Shown in pieces: positions 1 to 8,134 of a stretch of 17,873 bases of DNA (position 1 is the first letter of the stretch; each line of letters begins with the position of its first letter). The stretch comes from Euryarchaeota archaeon UBA257. GTDB lineage: Archaea; Thermoplasmatota; Poseidoniia; Poseidoniales; Thalassarchaeaceae. A model generated the notes under the pieces. The model was not told where the DNA came from. It made no database searches and was given only the letters and a program-made list of their open reading frames with translations. The stretch is taken from positions 1 through 17,873 of the forward strand of contig DAJO01000052.1 of assembly GCA_002498985.1 (NCBI GenBank). The letters run 5' to 3'. The translations under genes and the position numbers were made by a program.

Positions 1-165
1 TCATCATCAGTTCCAATTCCTCAAAGTGTAGATATTTGTGGTGAGATAAATTGTTCGAAAAATGTAACTGCATTTGATTTTAGATGTTTCACTTGTAGAA
101 AAAGATTCTGTGATGCACACAAAGGTACTGGAATTGATTGTAAATCTTGTGAAAACTTACCCTAA
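1..165 (+). CDS. AN1-like zinc-finger protein, C-terminal fragment (5' end outside window)
   Basis: Frame 1 is open from the first base to a TAA at 163-165, giving the last 54 residues of a protein whose start lies to the left. The fragment holds a compact cysteine/histidine motif: C13-x4-C18-x10-C29-x2-C32-x4-C37-x2-H40-x6-C47-x2-C50. The central C-x2-C-x4-C-x2-H portion matches AN1 zinc fingers. The final ligands differ from the usual H-x5-H-x-C ending, being C-x2-C. AN1 fingers bind two zinc ions and usually act in protein-protein contacts, often in stress or membrane-linked proteins. The role of this protein cannot be told because its N-terminal part is missing. Its stop codon overlaps the stop region of the opposing helicase gene by 4 bp. 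Confidence 0.7.
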   Translation, partial: SSSVPIPQSVDICGEINCSKNVTAFDFRCFTCRKRFCDAHKGTGIDCKSCENLP

Positions 166-2945
166 GTAAATACACTTTTACTATGGAAATCTCCTCTTGG
201 TGAAAGATTTTGTTCTACTGCCCAACGAACTTGTTCTCTTCCATCTTTACTGTAACCATACATTACTTCTCCTGGACTAACTTCAAAATTCCAATGCTTT
301 TGAAAAATTGCAGCATCTTCCTTATTTTGAGCAAGTTTCTTAGGCACTGAATGGAACATAACTAACCTCTTTTTCTTTGTTCGGAAATATTTTCCTATGA
401 CCTCAGGAAGTAATTTACTCACCCAAGTGTCACTAATCATCTTGACCTGTCTTGGAATCATATATCTTGGATTATCTAGTGGACCTAGTACTTGTTCCAT
501 TGCCTCTATAAATATTTTTGAATCTTCTTCAGATGCATCTTCAAGATATGCCCTCATCCATCCTCCGCCTCTATCTCCTGATGCAATTGTAGAACTTGTT
601 TTCAAATCACCAGTCTCTCTTAATGCACCAGAAACAGCAGTTGCTATTGCGAGTACTAATGATTCATCATTCCATTCTGGTCTCTGAAATGAAACACTCA
701 ATATAGGCCATCCACCTGAAAATCCATCCTTCATTTTCATTTCAATTGCTTCTTTTGGCTTCGCATTAAAAGGTTCACCAATTTTCCATAATTCTCTGGT
801 TCTTTCTCTATTCCTTGCTCTACGTATCATTTCATCATTGAATACATCTAAAGTTTCTGAGATACCCTCTGGACGAGCTTCAGTAAATGCAGCATGTACA
901 TGGCCAACTCCCTTCTCAATTGCACTATCGTCACAAACCCCATATAGCCTCGAATGCTTTCTTTTGAAACGGTAATAATCATCAAAACCTTTACTGAATT
1001 CTTCTGCTAAGCATACAATATCCCAATTATTAGCAACCTTTTCCGGATTCTTTTTATCAAGTCTAAATGAGCGTCCTCTTAATTGATTAATACTCATACT
1101 AGTTGTTACTGTAGTCAAATCAATTAGAACATTAATTCTACTTGCATCCCAACCTTCTCCAAGTAGACCTCTAGTACCCACTAAACATTTTGTAACACCT
1201 TCTTGAAATAATTCAGTGATCATCTCAGTATAGTATCTTGGCTTCCATTGATTCCCCCTTCCTCTAATTTCATTATAACCGTCATTTTTAGTATGCTCAA
1301 TTTTAATCTCTAATCCTTTTTCTTTAATCCATTGTCTAAATCTAGGTAATATTATTTCACACAAATCATCATCAACTAATACGGTTGAACCCGTCATTAG
1401 AACGGGATTAAGTCGATCAGTTGCTTCATCAACTAAAACTGAACGGAATGCTGCAATAGCTCCACCCGCATTCTTATCTAGAACTCCTTCAACTAGAGCA
1501 GTAGCAGATGTCTTCTCAAAGTCGGTAACAATTACTGCTCTAATATCTGGTCCCAATGCTTGCATTTCCGCAGTTAAAATATCTCTCAAAGCTTCATATT
1601 TTGCTGATGCATAAGCCATTACACGCCCAACTGGTGACGCACATGGCCTCATTCCAGTCTCAGTAATTTGATGCCCTAACATCCTCAGCCTTTGGATAGC
1701 TACTTCTGCTAACTCATGGTCCTTTTCATTTTTCGATCGACGAAGTCCGTGTCTGATGTAACGATCTAATAACGTAATCATGACTTGATTTTTTGTCAAA
1801 TCCATATCAATTAATTTTTGTTCAGGATATGGTACATTTTCTGGTAAATCTATATTTTTATACAAGAGATAAAGTCTAGCAGAATTAGCCAAGTTTTCGT
1901 CTCTTTTAAAGAACAAAGTCCAATTTTTTACTGGCCCGCTTGGGAGCAATAATTTACTCAAAATTTCATTTAACCAAATATCTAATTTCGGCGTACGATT
2001 TTTGGTGTCTTCAGGTCCATTACTAATTTCTTCAATTAATTCCTCAAATTCTTTGTCAACATTAGCGATATATTTTAACTCCTCTGGATTTGGTCTTACA
2101 AAATAGGCAAGATCTTGATAGGGAGATAAATTAGAATCTCTAACTAATGCCGGAACAGGAACTTCGTAATCAACTTCTCCAAAAAATTCTTTGTATCTTT
2201 CACCATCATCAATACTCACAGAACCAATTTCAGGAGGTGTCGCTGTGAGTCCTAAAATAATTGGATCACCAAAGTATTCTCTAATTTCGCTTAGAACCCT
2301 CCCCCAGTGTCCAAGCAGATGATGGCATTCATCAAGAATTATCAATCCTATTCCGGTTTTCGCAAGGTTCTCTAGATTCTTTTTCGAAGATTCATGTAAA
2401 ATCCATAAAGCATTTCCATGAGTAGCGAAATCATCTCTTACTTGTTTCCTATATGAGCTAAACCTTTCTCTAAAATAATCTCTATTATTATCTTCCAAGT
2501 CTTTTATCCAAGCACTAGCAGTTTCCTCATTATCCGCTTCATTTTCAGAGATTAATTTCTTAATCCAAATATCCATTGCAGCATCATCTAGATTTTTATC
2601 TGCACGTTTTGGAAGAGTTACAGATTGATATGTAAGAGAAGTTAACAATCCAGGAGACTTTGTATCAGTAAGAATTTGTTCTTCTTTCCCATCTAAATTA
2701 AATAATTCTTTAGCTCTTGCAACCCATTGTGCTTGAATTGCAGAATTAGGGCTTAAAACGAGAGTGGGTAGTCTTACTAAATCAGACCAAGTATATAGTC
2801 CAAGCACTGTTTTCCCAGAACCCGGCGGTGCAACAATATGCAGATTTTTTTCACCCGCTTCTAATTGTTCGCGAATTATTTCTGATGATGCTACTTGTGA
2901 AGGGCGCAATTTTCCAGAGAAACCGATTTCCCCGAAGTTAACCAT
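162..2945 (-). CDS. SF2 DEAD/DEAH-type helicase with long insert and uncharacterised C-terminal region
   Basis: This 927-residue protein carries the superfamily 2 helicase motifs in order. They are a Q-like motif (LRPSQ, 13-17), Walker A (APPGSGKT, 39-46), a DECH Walker B box (205-208), motif III TATP (234-237), motif V near 589-600 (GTRGLLGEGWD) and motif VI near 620-627 (QLRGRSFR). It should be an ATP-dependent nucleic-acid translocase or helicase of the XPB/SSL2-like COG1061 group. About 200 residues of non-motif sequence separate the two RecA lobes, and about 270 residues after motif VI match nothing I recognise. The gene stands alone: no methylase or nuclease lies beside it, so a restriction or defence role is not supported. 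A TTTATC box about 25 nt upstream suggests a leaderless transcript starting at this ATG. Confidence 0.85.
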   Translation of the reverse strand: MVNFGEIGFSGKLRPSQVASSEIIREQLEAGEKNLHIVAPPGSGKTVLGLYTWSDLVRLPTLVLSPNSAIQAQWVARAKELFNLDGKEEQILTDTKSPGLLTSLTYQSVTLPKRADKNLDDAAMDIWIKKLISENEADNEETASAWIKDLEDNNRDYFRERFSSYRKQVRDDFATHGNALWILHESSKKNLENLAKTGIGLIILDECHHLLGHWGRVLSEIREYFGDPIILGLTATPPEIGSVSIDDGERYKEFFGEVDYEVPVPALVRDSNLSPYQDLAYFVRPNPEELKYIANVDKEFEELIEEISNGPEDTKNRTPKLDIWLNEILSKLLLPSGPVKNWTLFFKRDENLANSARLYLLYKNIDLPENVPYPEQKLIDMDLTKNQVMITLLDRYIRHGLRRSKNEKDHELAEVAIQRLRMLGHQITETGMRPCASPVGRVMAYASAKYEALRDILTAEMQALGPDIRAVIVTDFEKTSATALVEGVLDKNAGGAIAAFRSVLVDEATDRLNPVLMTGSTVLVDDDLCEIILPRFRQWIKEKGLEIKIEHTKNDGYNEIRGRGNQWKPRYYTEMITELFQEGVTKCLVGTRGLLGEGWDASRINVLIDLTTVTTSMSINQLRGRSFRLDKKNPEKVANNWDIVCLAEEFSKGFDDYYRFKRKHSRLYGVCDDSAIEKGVGHVHAAFTEARPEGISETLDVFNDEMIRRARNRERTRELWKIGEPFNAKPKEAIEMKMKDGFSGGWPILSVSFQRPEWNDESLVLAIATAVSGALRETGDLKTSSTIASGDRGGGWMRAYLEDASEEDSKIFIEAMEQVLGPLDNPRYMIPRQVKMISDTWVSKLLPEVIGKYFRTKKKRLVMFHSVPKKLAQNKEDAAIFQKHWNFEVSPGEVMYGYSKDGREQVRWAVEQNLSPRGDFHSKSVFT

Positions 2946-2964
2946 AATTTACTCTAGTATGTCT

Positions 2965-2974
2965 GAGATAAAGA
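2965..2974 (-). promoter_or_regulatory. Candidate TATA box of the helicase gene
   Basis: On the minus strand the sequence reads TCTTTATCTC, with the TTTATC core centred about 25 nt before the helicase ATG. That is the archaeal TATA-to-start spacing, so the transcript would begin at or next to the start codon. No Shine-Dalgarno sequence is seen. The rest of the 113-bp gap (2946-3058) shows no other clear signal and no convincing TATA box for the divergent deaminase. Confidence 0.3.
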
Positions 2975-3058
2975 TGTATGGACTACTATGTTTCAATTAT
3001 GCTGATTGTTACTTTCTTTCAAGCAAAGATTGACGGCAAATGACCTCTTCGAGTTATC

Positions 3059-4324
3059 ATGGTCGCCTCTGAGATTGGCATTAGAAGAGTAACAAATACT
3101 CGATTAATTGACCATGATGGTGTAGTCAAATATGGTAATTTTTTATTACATGAGGATGGTAATTTTTCACAGAGTAATGGGGACGAGGATGTCATTGAAG
3201 TAATTGATGGGTCAATGCGACTTATCACTCGCTCTTTTCAGAATTGGCATACGCACCTACCTATGGTCCTTAATAGAGGAATGGGAGAAGGTTTACCATT
3301 AATGGAATGGTTGGAAAAATCAATATTTCCTGTTGAAAAATTTCTTACACCAGAATTTGTTGAAATTGGTACGCGCGCAGCAGCAGCAGAATTGATATCG
3401 ACAGGAACTACATTTGCTTGTGACATGTATTTCCATACTGAAGTAATTGGTGAAACACTAGCAAAAACGGGTCTAAGAGCAGAATTATGTGGCCCTATCA
3501 CAGATGGTTTAACTCCAAATTTTAAACCCGGTTCAGGAGATGCATTGAAGCATATGCGGAACTTAATCAAACAAGGGTCATCTCGTCCAGATAGAATATC
3601 ATATGGCATAGGCGCTCATTCAGTTTATGTTTGCAGTGAAGAAACTCTAAGAAAAGCCTCAGAAATTTCGAAAGAAACTAATTGTAAATTGAGTATTCAT
3701 ACTTCTGAGACTCGTAAAGAAGTTGCAGATTGTCACTCACTGACAGGAATGTATCCAATAGAATATCTCGACTCACTCGATTTCTTTTCAGATGGCAATA
3801 CTGTCTGTGCTCATTGTGGCTGGGTTACAAAAAAAGAAATGAGAATATTGGCTAAACATGAGGCTCATGCTGTCCATTGCCCTACTTCTAATCAAAAATT
3901 GGCCTGTGGAGGCACTCTTTCTTATCCTGCTATGATAGAAGCAGGAGTCGATGTTAGATTGGGGACTGATGGTGCTGCTAGTAACAATAGTCTCGATATG
4001 CGTTCTGAATCTAAAGCAGCGAGTTTGGTTCAAAGGCATGATCATTGGGACGCGAGAATTCTAGACCCAATTGAAACTTGGAAATTAGCCACTAAAGGCT
4101 CAATAGATTGGATTACTTGGAATCTTGATGACATTCGCATGCGTCCTATTGGCCGAGATAATCGTAGAATTCTTGCTAATACAATATATTCCGGTGGAGA
4201 CGTTTTAGATGTTTTTGTAGGAGGAGAAGCTATCCGCCGAGACGGAAAAACTCTAACTATTGATGAGTCCAAAGCCTGTAAAGACATTGAAAATGCTGCG
4301 ATTGATTATTATTCTGAAATCTGA
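3059..4324 (+). CDS. mtaD: Amidohydrolase: 5-methylthioadenosine / S-adenosylhomocysteine deaminase family
   Basis: This 421-residue protein belongs to the metal-dependent amidohydrolase superfamily, in the MTA/SAH deaminase (MtaD/DadD) branch. It would remove the 6-amino group of adenosine-derived by-products (MTA, SAH or 5'-deoxyadenosine), giving inosine forms for methionine and SAM salvage in the cytosol. Metal and catalytic residues are in place: H64 and H66 in NWHTHLP, H187 (GAHSVY), H214 and E217 (IHTSET), H252 (AHCGW) and D304 (GTDGAASNN). The LPMVLNRGM...LPLMEWL segment after the first histidines is typical of this branch. The length is normal for the family. The gene diverges from the helicase and converges on the cold-shock gene with only 5 bp between stop codons. 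Exact substrate preference cannot be read from sequence; atrazine-chlorohydrolase-like enzymes are the main alternative. Confidence 0.85.
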   Translation: MVASEIGIRRVTNTRLIDHDGVVKYGNFLLHEDGNFSQSNGDEDVIEVIDGSMRLITRSFQNWHTHLPMVLNRGMGEGLPLMEWLEKSIFPVEKFLTPEFVEIGTRAAAAELISTGTTFACDMYFHTEVIGETLAKTGLRAELCGPITDGLTPNFKPGSGDALKHMRNLIKQGSSRPDRISYGIGAHSVYVCSEETLRKASEISKETNCKLSIHTSETRKEVADCHSLTGMYPIEYLDSLDFFSDGNTVCAHCGWVTKKEMRILAKHEAHAVHCPTSNQKLACGGTLSYPAMIEAGVDVRLGTDGAASNNSLDMRSESKAASLVQRHDHWDARILDPIETWKLATKGSIDWITWNLDDIRMRPIGRDNRRILANTIYSGGDVLDVFVGGEAIRRDGKTLTIDESKACKDIENAAIDYYSEI

Positions 4325-4329
4325 ATAAA

Positions 4330-4521
4330 TCACTCTGCTTTTGAGACGTTGATGGCATTTGGGCCTTTAGGACCTTCTCCAACTTCGAACTCAACAGAGT
4401 CTCCATCTTTTATTTCGCCTTCAACTTGAGTATAATGAACAAATAGGTCTTCACCATCTTCCTGTTCTATAAATCCAAATCCTTTTTTCTGATTAAACCA
4501 CTTGACTGTACCTTGAGCCAT
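4330..4521 (-). CDS. csp: Cold-shock domain protein (CspA-like)
   Basis: This is a 63-residue single-domain protein with both nucleic-acid-binding motifs of cold-shock proteins: RNP1 (KGFGFI, 13-18) and RNP2 (LFVHY, 26-30). The family start VKWFNQKKGFGFI and the usual GPNAINV ending are also present. Such proteins form a five-stranded beta barrel that binds single-stranded RNA and DNA and melts RNA structure, mostly in the cytosol. Csp genes are common in bacteria and rarer in archaea, but occur in marine Euryarchaeota. The gene has its own TATA-like box (4581-4588), so it need not depend on the photolyase operon upstream. The leader would be about 37 nt, much shorter than the long thermosensing leader of E. 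coli cspA. Confidence 0.95.
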   Translation of the reverse strand: MAQGTVKWFNQKKGFGFIEQEDGEDLFVHYTQVEGEIKDGDSVEFEVGEGPKGPNAINVSKAE

Positions 4522-4580
4522 ATTACCTACGCGTTGACCATACTACTTCAACTAGTGTACTTCAAGATAACAAAAATACC

Positions 4581-4588
4581 TATATTTT
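4581..4588 (-). promoter_or_regulatory. Candidate TATA box of the cold-shock gene
   Basis: The minus strand reads AAAATATA here, between the peroxiredoxin stop (4605) and the cold-shock ATG (4521). Initiation about 26 nt downstream would give a leader of roughly 37 nt that includes a weak GTAGGT ribosome-binding sequence just before the ATG. Confidence 0.35.
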
Positions 4589-4604
4589 AATGATTGGAGT
4601 GATT

Positions 4605-5078
4605 TCAAATTTTGATTTCTCTAACTTTGATTTCTTTGAGCGCTTTTCTTACATGACCGGTAACTCCCAACTGGCTAGTGTGGACATAAACTATGATTCT
4701 TTCAGGATCAACAATTAACGTAACTCTGGCAGGAAGAAAACCTAAATTTTTTTTCAGTCTCAAGCGTTCTGCAAGTATACCCTCTTTATCACTCAATAGA
4801 GAATACTGAAGATTGTGTTTCTCTTTGAATTTTTTATGTGAAGATACTGAATCAGAAGAGACTCCAAAGATCTGAACCCCGAGGTTATCAAATTCTTCAT
4901 ACTTATCTCTAAATGAACAAGATTGTAGTGTGCATCCTGGAGATTCATCCTTTGGATAAAAAAATATTACACTCCATTTTCCATTTATGTCTTCTTCAGT
5001 AATAAATTTTCTTTTTTCATCATACAAATTAAACTCTGGAAATTTAGTATCTACTAAATATTCATGAGCATCTTTCAT
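4605..5078 (-). CDS. bcp: Peroxiredoxin, BCP/PrxQ type
   Basis: This 157-residue thioredoxin-fold peroxidase reduces hydrogen peroxide and organic peroxides. The active site reads YPKDESPGCTLQSC, with P42, S46 and peroxidatic C49 matching the P-x3-(T/S)-x2-C signature. C54, five residues on, is the usual resolving cysteine of BCP/PrxQ enzymes. The later GVSSDSVSSHKKF and LLSD segments are also family hallmarks. It is the last gene of the photolyase operon: its ATG lies 4 bp after the stop of the SRPBCC-TIGR01777 gene, with GTGGAGAT as ribosome-binding site about 9 nt upstream. A paralogue of the same length lies in the divergent operon at 8790. The electron donor, probably thioredoxin, is not encoded here. 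Confidence 0.9.
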   Translation of the reverse strand: MKDAHEYLVDTKFPEFNLYDEKRKFITEEDINGKWSVIFFYPKDESPGCTLQSCSFRDKYEEFDNLGVQIFGVSSDSVSSHKKFKEKHNLQYSLLSDKEGILAERLRLKKNLGFLPARVTLIVDPERIIVYVHTSQLGVTGHVRKALKEIKVREIKI

Positions 5079-5082
5079 TGAA

Positions 5083-6480
5083 CTATCTCCACTTACCTAA
5101 TGAATCTCTTAAAGCATCTTCAAGGTTATTATGAATAAATTCATAACCTGATTCCTCCAGCCGATATGGTAAAACTCTCTGCCCATCAATTAGGAGATGT
5201 TTAGCAAGTTCACCAAATAAGATTTTCATTGAAATTCCAGGTATTGGAGCGATTGCAGGACGCCTGAGTACCTTACCAAGTGTCTTTGAGAAAACTTTCT
5301 GCATACAAGGATTAGGAGCAGTCAAATTGTAAGCACCTTCACAATCACGATTCATCATTAAATGGTGAATAGCATATATCTCGTCATCAAGAGAAATCCA
5401 TGACATCCATTGTTTTCCACCCGCAAGGGGGCCACCACCACCCATTTTCCAAGGAAGTAACATGCGCCCTAGAGCCCCACCTGTAGCTGCCAATACAATG
5501 CCGTTTCTAGTATTGATAACCCTGATACCTGCTTCTCTTGCAGAATCCGCATATGATTCCCATTGAATTACTGTATCTGTCAGGAACCCTTCCCCAGGTT
5601 CACTTTTTTCTGTCAATTCTTCATCTCCTCGATTCCCATAGTAACCTATAGCACTGGCCACGATAAATGCTTCAGGCTTTTTTTTCAGCTTACTCATGGT
5701 GTCAGAAAGTAATGTTGTGCTATCTTTCCTAGAATCAATAATTAATGATTTTCTCTTTTTACTCCATCTTTTATCACCAATCCCTGCACCTCCTAGATGT
5801 ATAATTACATCAAAACCTTCTATATCTTCTGGATTTAGAACACCTTTATCTGGTTTCCAAGTTAGTTCTTTTGCTCCTTCTTTGGCAGGTCTTCGTACAA
5901 GTCTCCATACATCATGTCCGCCAGTATCTAAGAAAGCAACTAATTGTGTTCCTATCAATCCAGATGAACCAGCAATCAAAATTCTTTTTCTTGATTCATT
6001 AAGGTATTTTTTATGCTGATTCATGTCTCTTTGTAATCTCAGTTCTCTTGCTTTGAACATAGAAGATATTCTTCCTGTGACTAATGCTCCTCCAAGTATT
6101 TTATCAACTAACATACCTAATGGTCCAAATGGTACACTATAATTTACATCATCAACAACTGTTGTAACTCCATCCTTTTCAGTCAAGTAATGATCATGAT
6201 CCCATTTCCAAAAAGGTCCTTTAACCATTGTATCAGCGAAATAGTTTGGCTTATCATATCCCGTATGTTCAGCAACCCAAGTCATATTTACAAACGGTAG
6301 CCCTGGAGCAGGAAATCTGAATACTCTTTGAGATCCAACCTCAAGAGAGTCATCTGCCCGAACTTCCTCAGCAACTTCCCAAGGAGGCATTAATCTTCTG
6401 AAAGACCCTTCGTGTTCGAACCAATCAAAAGTGGACTCTATATCTGCATTTACAACAGTTTCATGTTTATAATTAGTCAT
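5083..6480 (-). CDS. SRPBCC domain fused to TIGR01777-family SDR epimerase (YfcH-like)
   Basis: This 465-residue protein has two domains. Residues 1-150 form an SRPBCC (START-like, polyketide-cyclase-type) ligand-binding domain, starting with the typical HETVVNADIESTFDWF pattern. Residues 166-465 are a TIGR01777-family extended SDR. It has a nucleotide-binding GSSGLIG (171-177), an ASAIGYYGNRG segment with the catalytic-type tyrosine (280-281), the MSWISLDD stretch, and a C-terminal DUF1731-like part (LLIDGQRVLPYRLEESGY). The substrate is unknown for the family; SRPBCC domains bind hydrophobic molecules, so a lipid or isoprenoid is possible. It is translationally packed in the operon, 4 bp after the photolyase and 4 bp before the peroxiredoxin, with a GGTGA ribosome-binding site. 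TIGR01777 proteins near photolyases are also, as I recall, seen in bacterial light-stress clusters. Confidence 0.85.
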   Translation of the reverse strand: MTNYKHETVVNADIESTFDWFEHEGSFRRLMPPWEVAEEVRADDSLEVGSQRVFRFPAPGLPFVNMTWVAEHTGYDKPNYFADTMVKGPFWKWDHDHYLTEKDGVTTVVDDVNYSVPFGPLGMLVDKILGGALVTGRISSMFKARELRLQRDMNQHKKYLNESRKRILIAGSSGLIGTQLVAFLDTGGHDVWRLVRRPAKEGAKELTWKPDKGVLNPEDIEGFDVIIHLGGAGIGDKRWSKKRKSLIIDSRKDSTTLLSDTMSKLKKKPEAFIVASAIGYYGNRGDEELTEKSEPGEGFLTDTVIQWESYADSAREAGIRVINTRNGIVLAATGGALGRMLLPWKMGGGGPLAGGKQWMSWISLDDEIYAIHHLMMNRDCEGAYNLTAPNPCMQKVFSKTLGKVLRRPAIAPIPGISMKILFGELAKHLLIDGQRVLPYRLEESGYEFIHNNLEDALRDSLGKWR

Positions 6481-6484
6481 TCAA

Positions 6485-8038
6485 TCACCCAAATTTTGCC
6501 AAGGTAATATTTTCATCCTTTGCATATTTTTGAAGATAATTTTTTAATTTTAATTTTCTGTAGGCAGATTCAGAAGACATATACCTAACTTTACCAAATA
6601 TTGGTCTTTCTGGACCCCATGCTCTATCATGTCTTCCAAGTACCCAAAATATTCCTGTATACGAGTTTGGATCTCTTCCGTCAAGAGCCCACTTATCATT
6701 TATGTAGATCATATTTTCAGCCGCAATCTCTGGACTTGGAGACCACTCTAGGATTTTTTTACCCCACAACATTCTCATGTAATTGTGCATTTGACCAGTT
6801 CTCAAAAGTTCTCTTTGTGCAGCATTCCAGATTTCGTCATGAGTCTCAGCTCTTTCTAATTCTTCTAATGAATATATCGTTCTATCGTCATTGAGGTGCT
6901 CTTTCATGGACAATTTTGCCCAGTTAGGTATGGTTTCTACAGTTGCATGATCTTCCCTATTATAAGCAAAATTAAATCCTAGTTCCCTCCAAGTAATGAT
7001 TTGATCTAAGAACGATTCTGCCGATTCAGAAACACCCCACCATCCACTCCTCGTACCTTTGCCAGTATCTTCATGATTCAATGAATCAGGGCCCCAATTC
7101 TCCCTTTGTAGAACGTTTTGAATTATTTCATAAGAGGAAATATGTCCAAAGTGAAGCCAAGGAGAAAGTCCACTAACTGCAGGATTATCTGGATTATTTC
7201 TGTCTGTACTATATTTATTCAATTTGTAATTCAGGAATTTCTGTAAACGAATTCTTGCTTCATTAACTCCGCCTCTAGTAGTATTTACTGCTGGAACTGT
7301 ATGATCTACAGGAAACTCTACCATAGCTTGTTTTCCAACTTTCCCTCCTTCTGCAACTCTCCAGAGCCATTCCAGTGGTGTCGCTTCAAAGCCTAGTTCA
7401 CTTTTCAAATCGTTAATTATTTCTTCACTGACTCTTAAGTCACTTTCTTTGTGTCGAACAGGATTCTTTTCAGGAACAGTTTGAAAAGCATCTAAAATAT
7501 TTTTTTGAACATATTTTCTAAAAGAATATGCTGTAATGAATTCTTTTTCCGCCCAATTCATAGGAAAAATCCCATTTGAATCCACAGCGTCTACACGAAC
7601 TTGTAGATTTCTGCCTGCCGCATCTCTAATCTTACTCGGAGTGTAAGTAGGATAATCATCAATGATAACACAAACAGATCTTTTAGATAATAAAGACAAC
7701 ATTTTGCCTCCGGCTTTTTGTTTGATTTCAACCCAAGGGATGTAAGAAACAGAGTTTTCTTTGTATTCATCAATATTATCCATAATTCCTTGAACCATGA
7801 AAGACAAAATTCTATCATTGGCGAATTTGTGTGTTATGGATACTGCTTCTACGACTAATACTGGTTTTTTCAGCATATTTGATAATGTAACTGCGTGTTG
7901 AAGAGACGCGTTGAAAGAAAATCTTCTACATGATGTCATCCAGTACAATATAAAATCGCCATTTTCATTTAATGGACGATTATTCATCGTTCTTACACGA
8001 GACTTTGTAAGTTTTGATGACAAGTACAAGTGTGACAT
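6485..8038 (-). CDS. phr: Class II CPD photolyase
   Basis: This 517-residue flavoprotein would split UV-induced cyclobutane pyrimidine dimers using blue light and a bound FAD. The class II hallmarks are RVRTMNNRPLN near residues 14-25, LYWMTSCRRFSFN (31-43), LRTGQMHNYMRMLWGKKILEW, and DGRDPNSYTGIFW followed by PERPIFGKVRYM near residues 447-485. The chosen ATG keeps the conserved RVR-x2-N segment intact; the next ATG (residue 18) would cut it. An AGGTGAG ribosome-binding site lies about 8 nt upstream of this start. It is the first gene of a three-gene operon with tiny gaps. The RibA gene, which starts flavin synthesis, diverges from it across a 96-bp gap, which makes biochemical sense for an FAD enzyme. 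Confidence 0.92.
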   Translation of the reverse strand: MSHLYLSSKLTKSRVRTMNNRPLNENGDFILYWMTSCRRFSFNASLQHAVTLSNMLKKPVLVVEAVSITHKFANDRILSFMVQGIMDNIDEYKENSVSYIPWVEIKQKAGGKMLSLLSKRSVCVIIDDYPTYTPSKIRDAAGRNLQVRVDAVDSNGIFPMNWAEKEFITAYSFRKYVQKNILDAFQTVPEKNPVRHKESDLRVSEEIINDLKSELGFEATPLEWLWRVAEGGKVGKQAMVEFPVDHTVPAVNTTRGGVNEARIRLQKFLNYKLNKYSTDRNNPDNPAVSGLSPWLHFGHISSYEIIQNVLQRENWGPDSLNHEDTGKGTRSGWWGVSESAESFLDQIITWRELGFNFAYNREDHATVETIPNWAKLSMKEHLNDDRTIYSLEELERAETHDEIWNAAQRELLRTGQMHNYMRMLWGKKILEWSPSPEIAAENMIYINDKWALDGRDPNSYTGIFWVLGRHDRAWGPERPIFGKVRYMSSESAYRKLKLKNYLQKYAKDENITLAKFG

Positions 8039-8080
8039 TCAACTTCTCACCTAGTCCCTAGCATATAACCAAGTGTTTTC

Positions 8081-8089
8081 AAAAAATAG
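8081..8089. promoter_or_regulatory. A/T box in photolyase-ribA divergent control region
   Basis: The plus strand reads AAAAAATAG, and its complement CTATTTTTT. In either direction it could act as a TATA-like element, giving leaders of about 20 nt for the photolyase and about 24 nt for ribA. A second candidate for the photolyase is TTATATG (complement of 8062-8068), about 27 nt from its ATG, but that would leave no room for the good ribosome-binding site. The assignment is tentative. Confidence 0.25.
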
Positions 8090-8101
8090 TCTAAACAAAC
8101 A

Positions 8102-8120
8102 TTACTTCATAAGTGAGTAA
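8102..8120 (+). promoter_or_regulatory. Candidate operator: TTACT-N9-AGTAA inverted repeat
   Basis: The arms TTACT (8102-8106) and AGTAA (8116-8120) are perfect inverted copies. Read as TACT-N8-GAGTA (8103-8119), the site matches the TACT-N7/8-GAGTA motif that I recall for the haloarchaeal regulator TrmB. It sits 14 nt before the ribA ATG, near the expected ribA transcription start, and upstream of the photolyase TATA candidate. A TrmB-family gene is third in the ribA operon. The sequence is direct observation; the regulatory role is inference. Confidence 0.35.
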
Positions 8121-8134
8121 GCCGAGGCGTGCTT

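Noticed and set aside
397..687. Plus-strand open frame opposite the helicase C-terminus
   Set aside because: It is a shadow frame with no recognisable domain, no ribosome-binding site and no promoter; the opposite strand codes for a clear helicase.
162..2945. Helicase as part of a restriction or anti-phage system
   Set aside because: No methylase, nuclease or other defence gene lies next to it within the window; the neighbours are a zinc-finger fragment and a deaminase.
8039..8134. FMN riboswitch before ribA
   Set aside because: The 96-bp gap is too short and lacks the conserved multi-stem FMN element; only a weak 5-bp stem is present.
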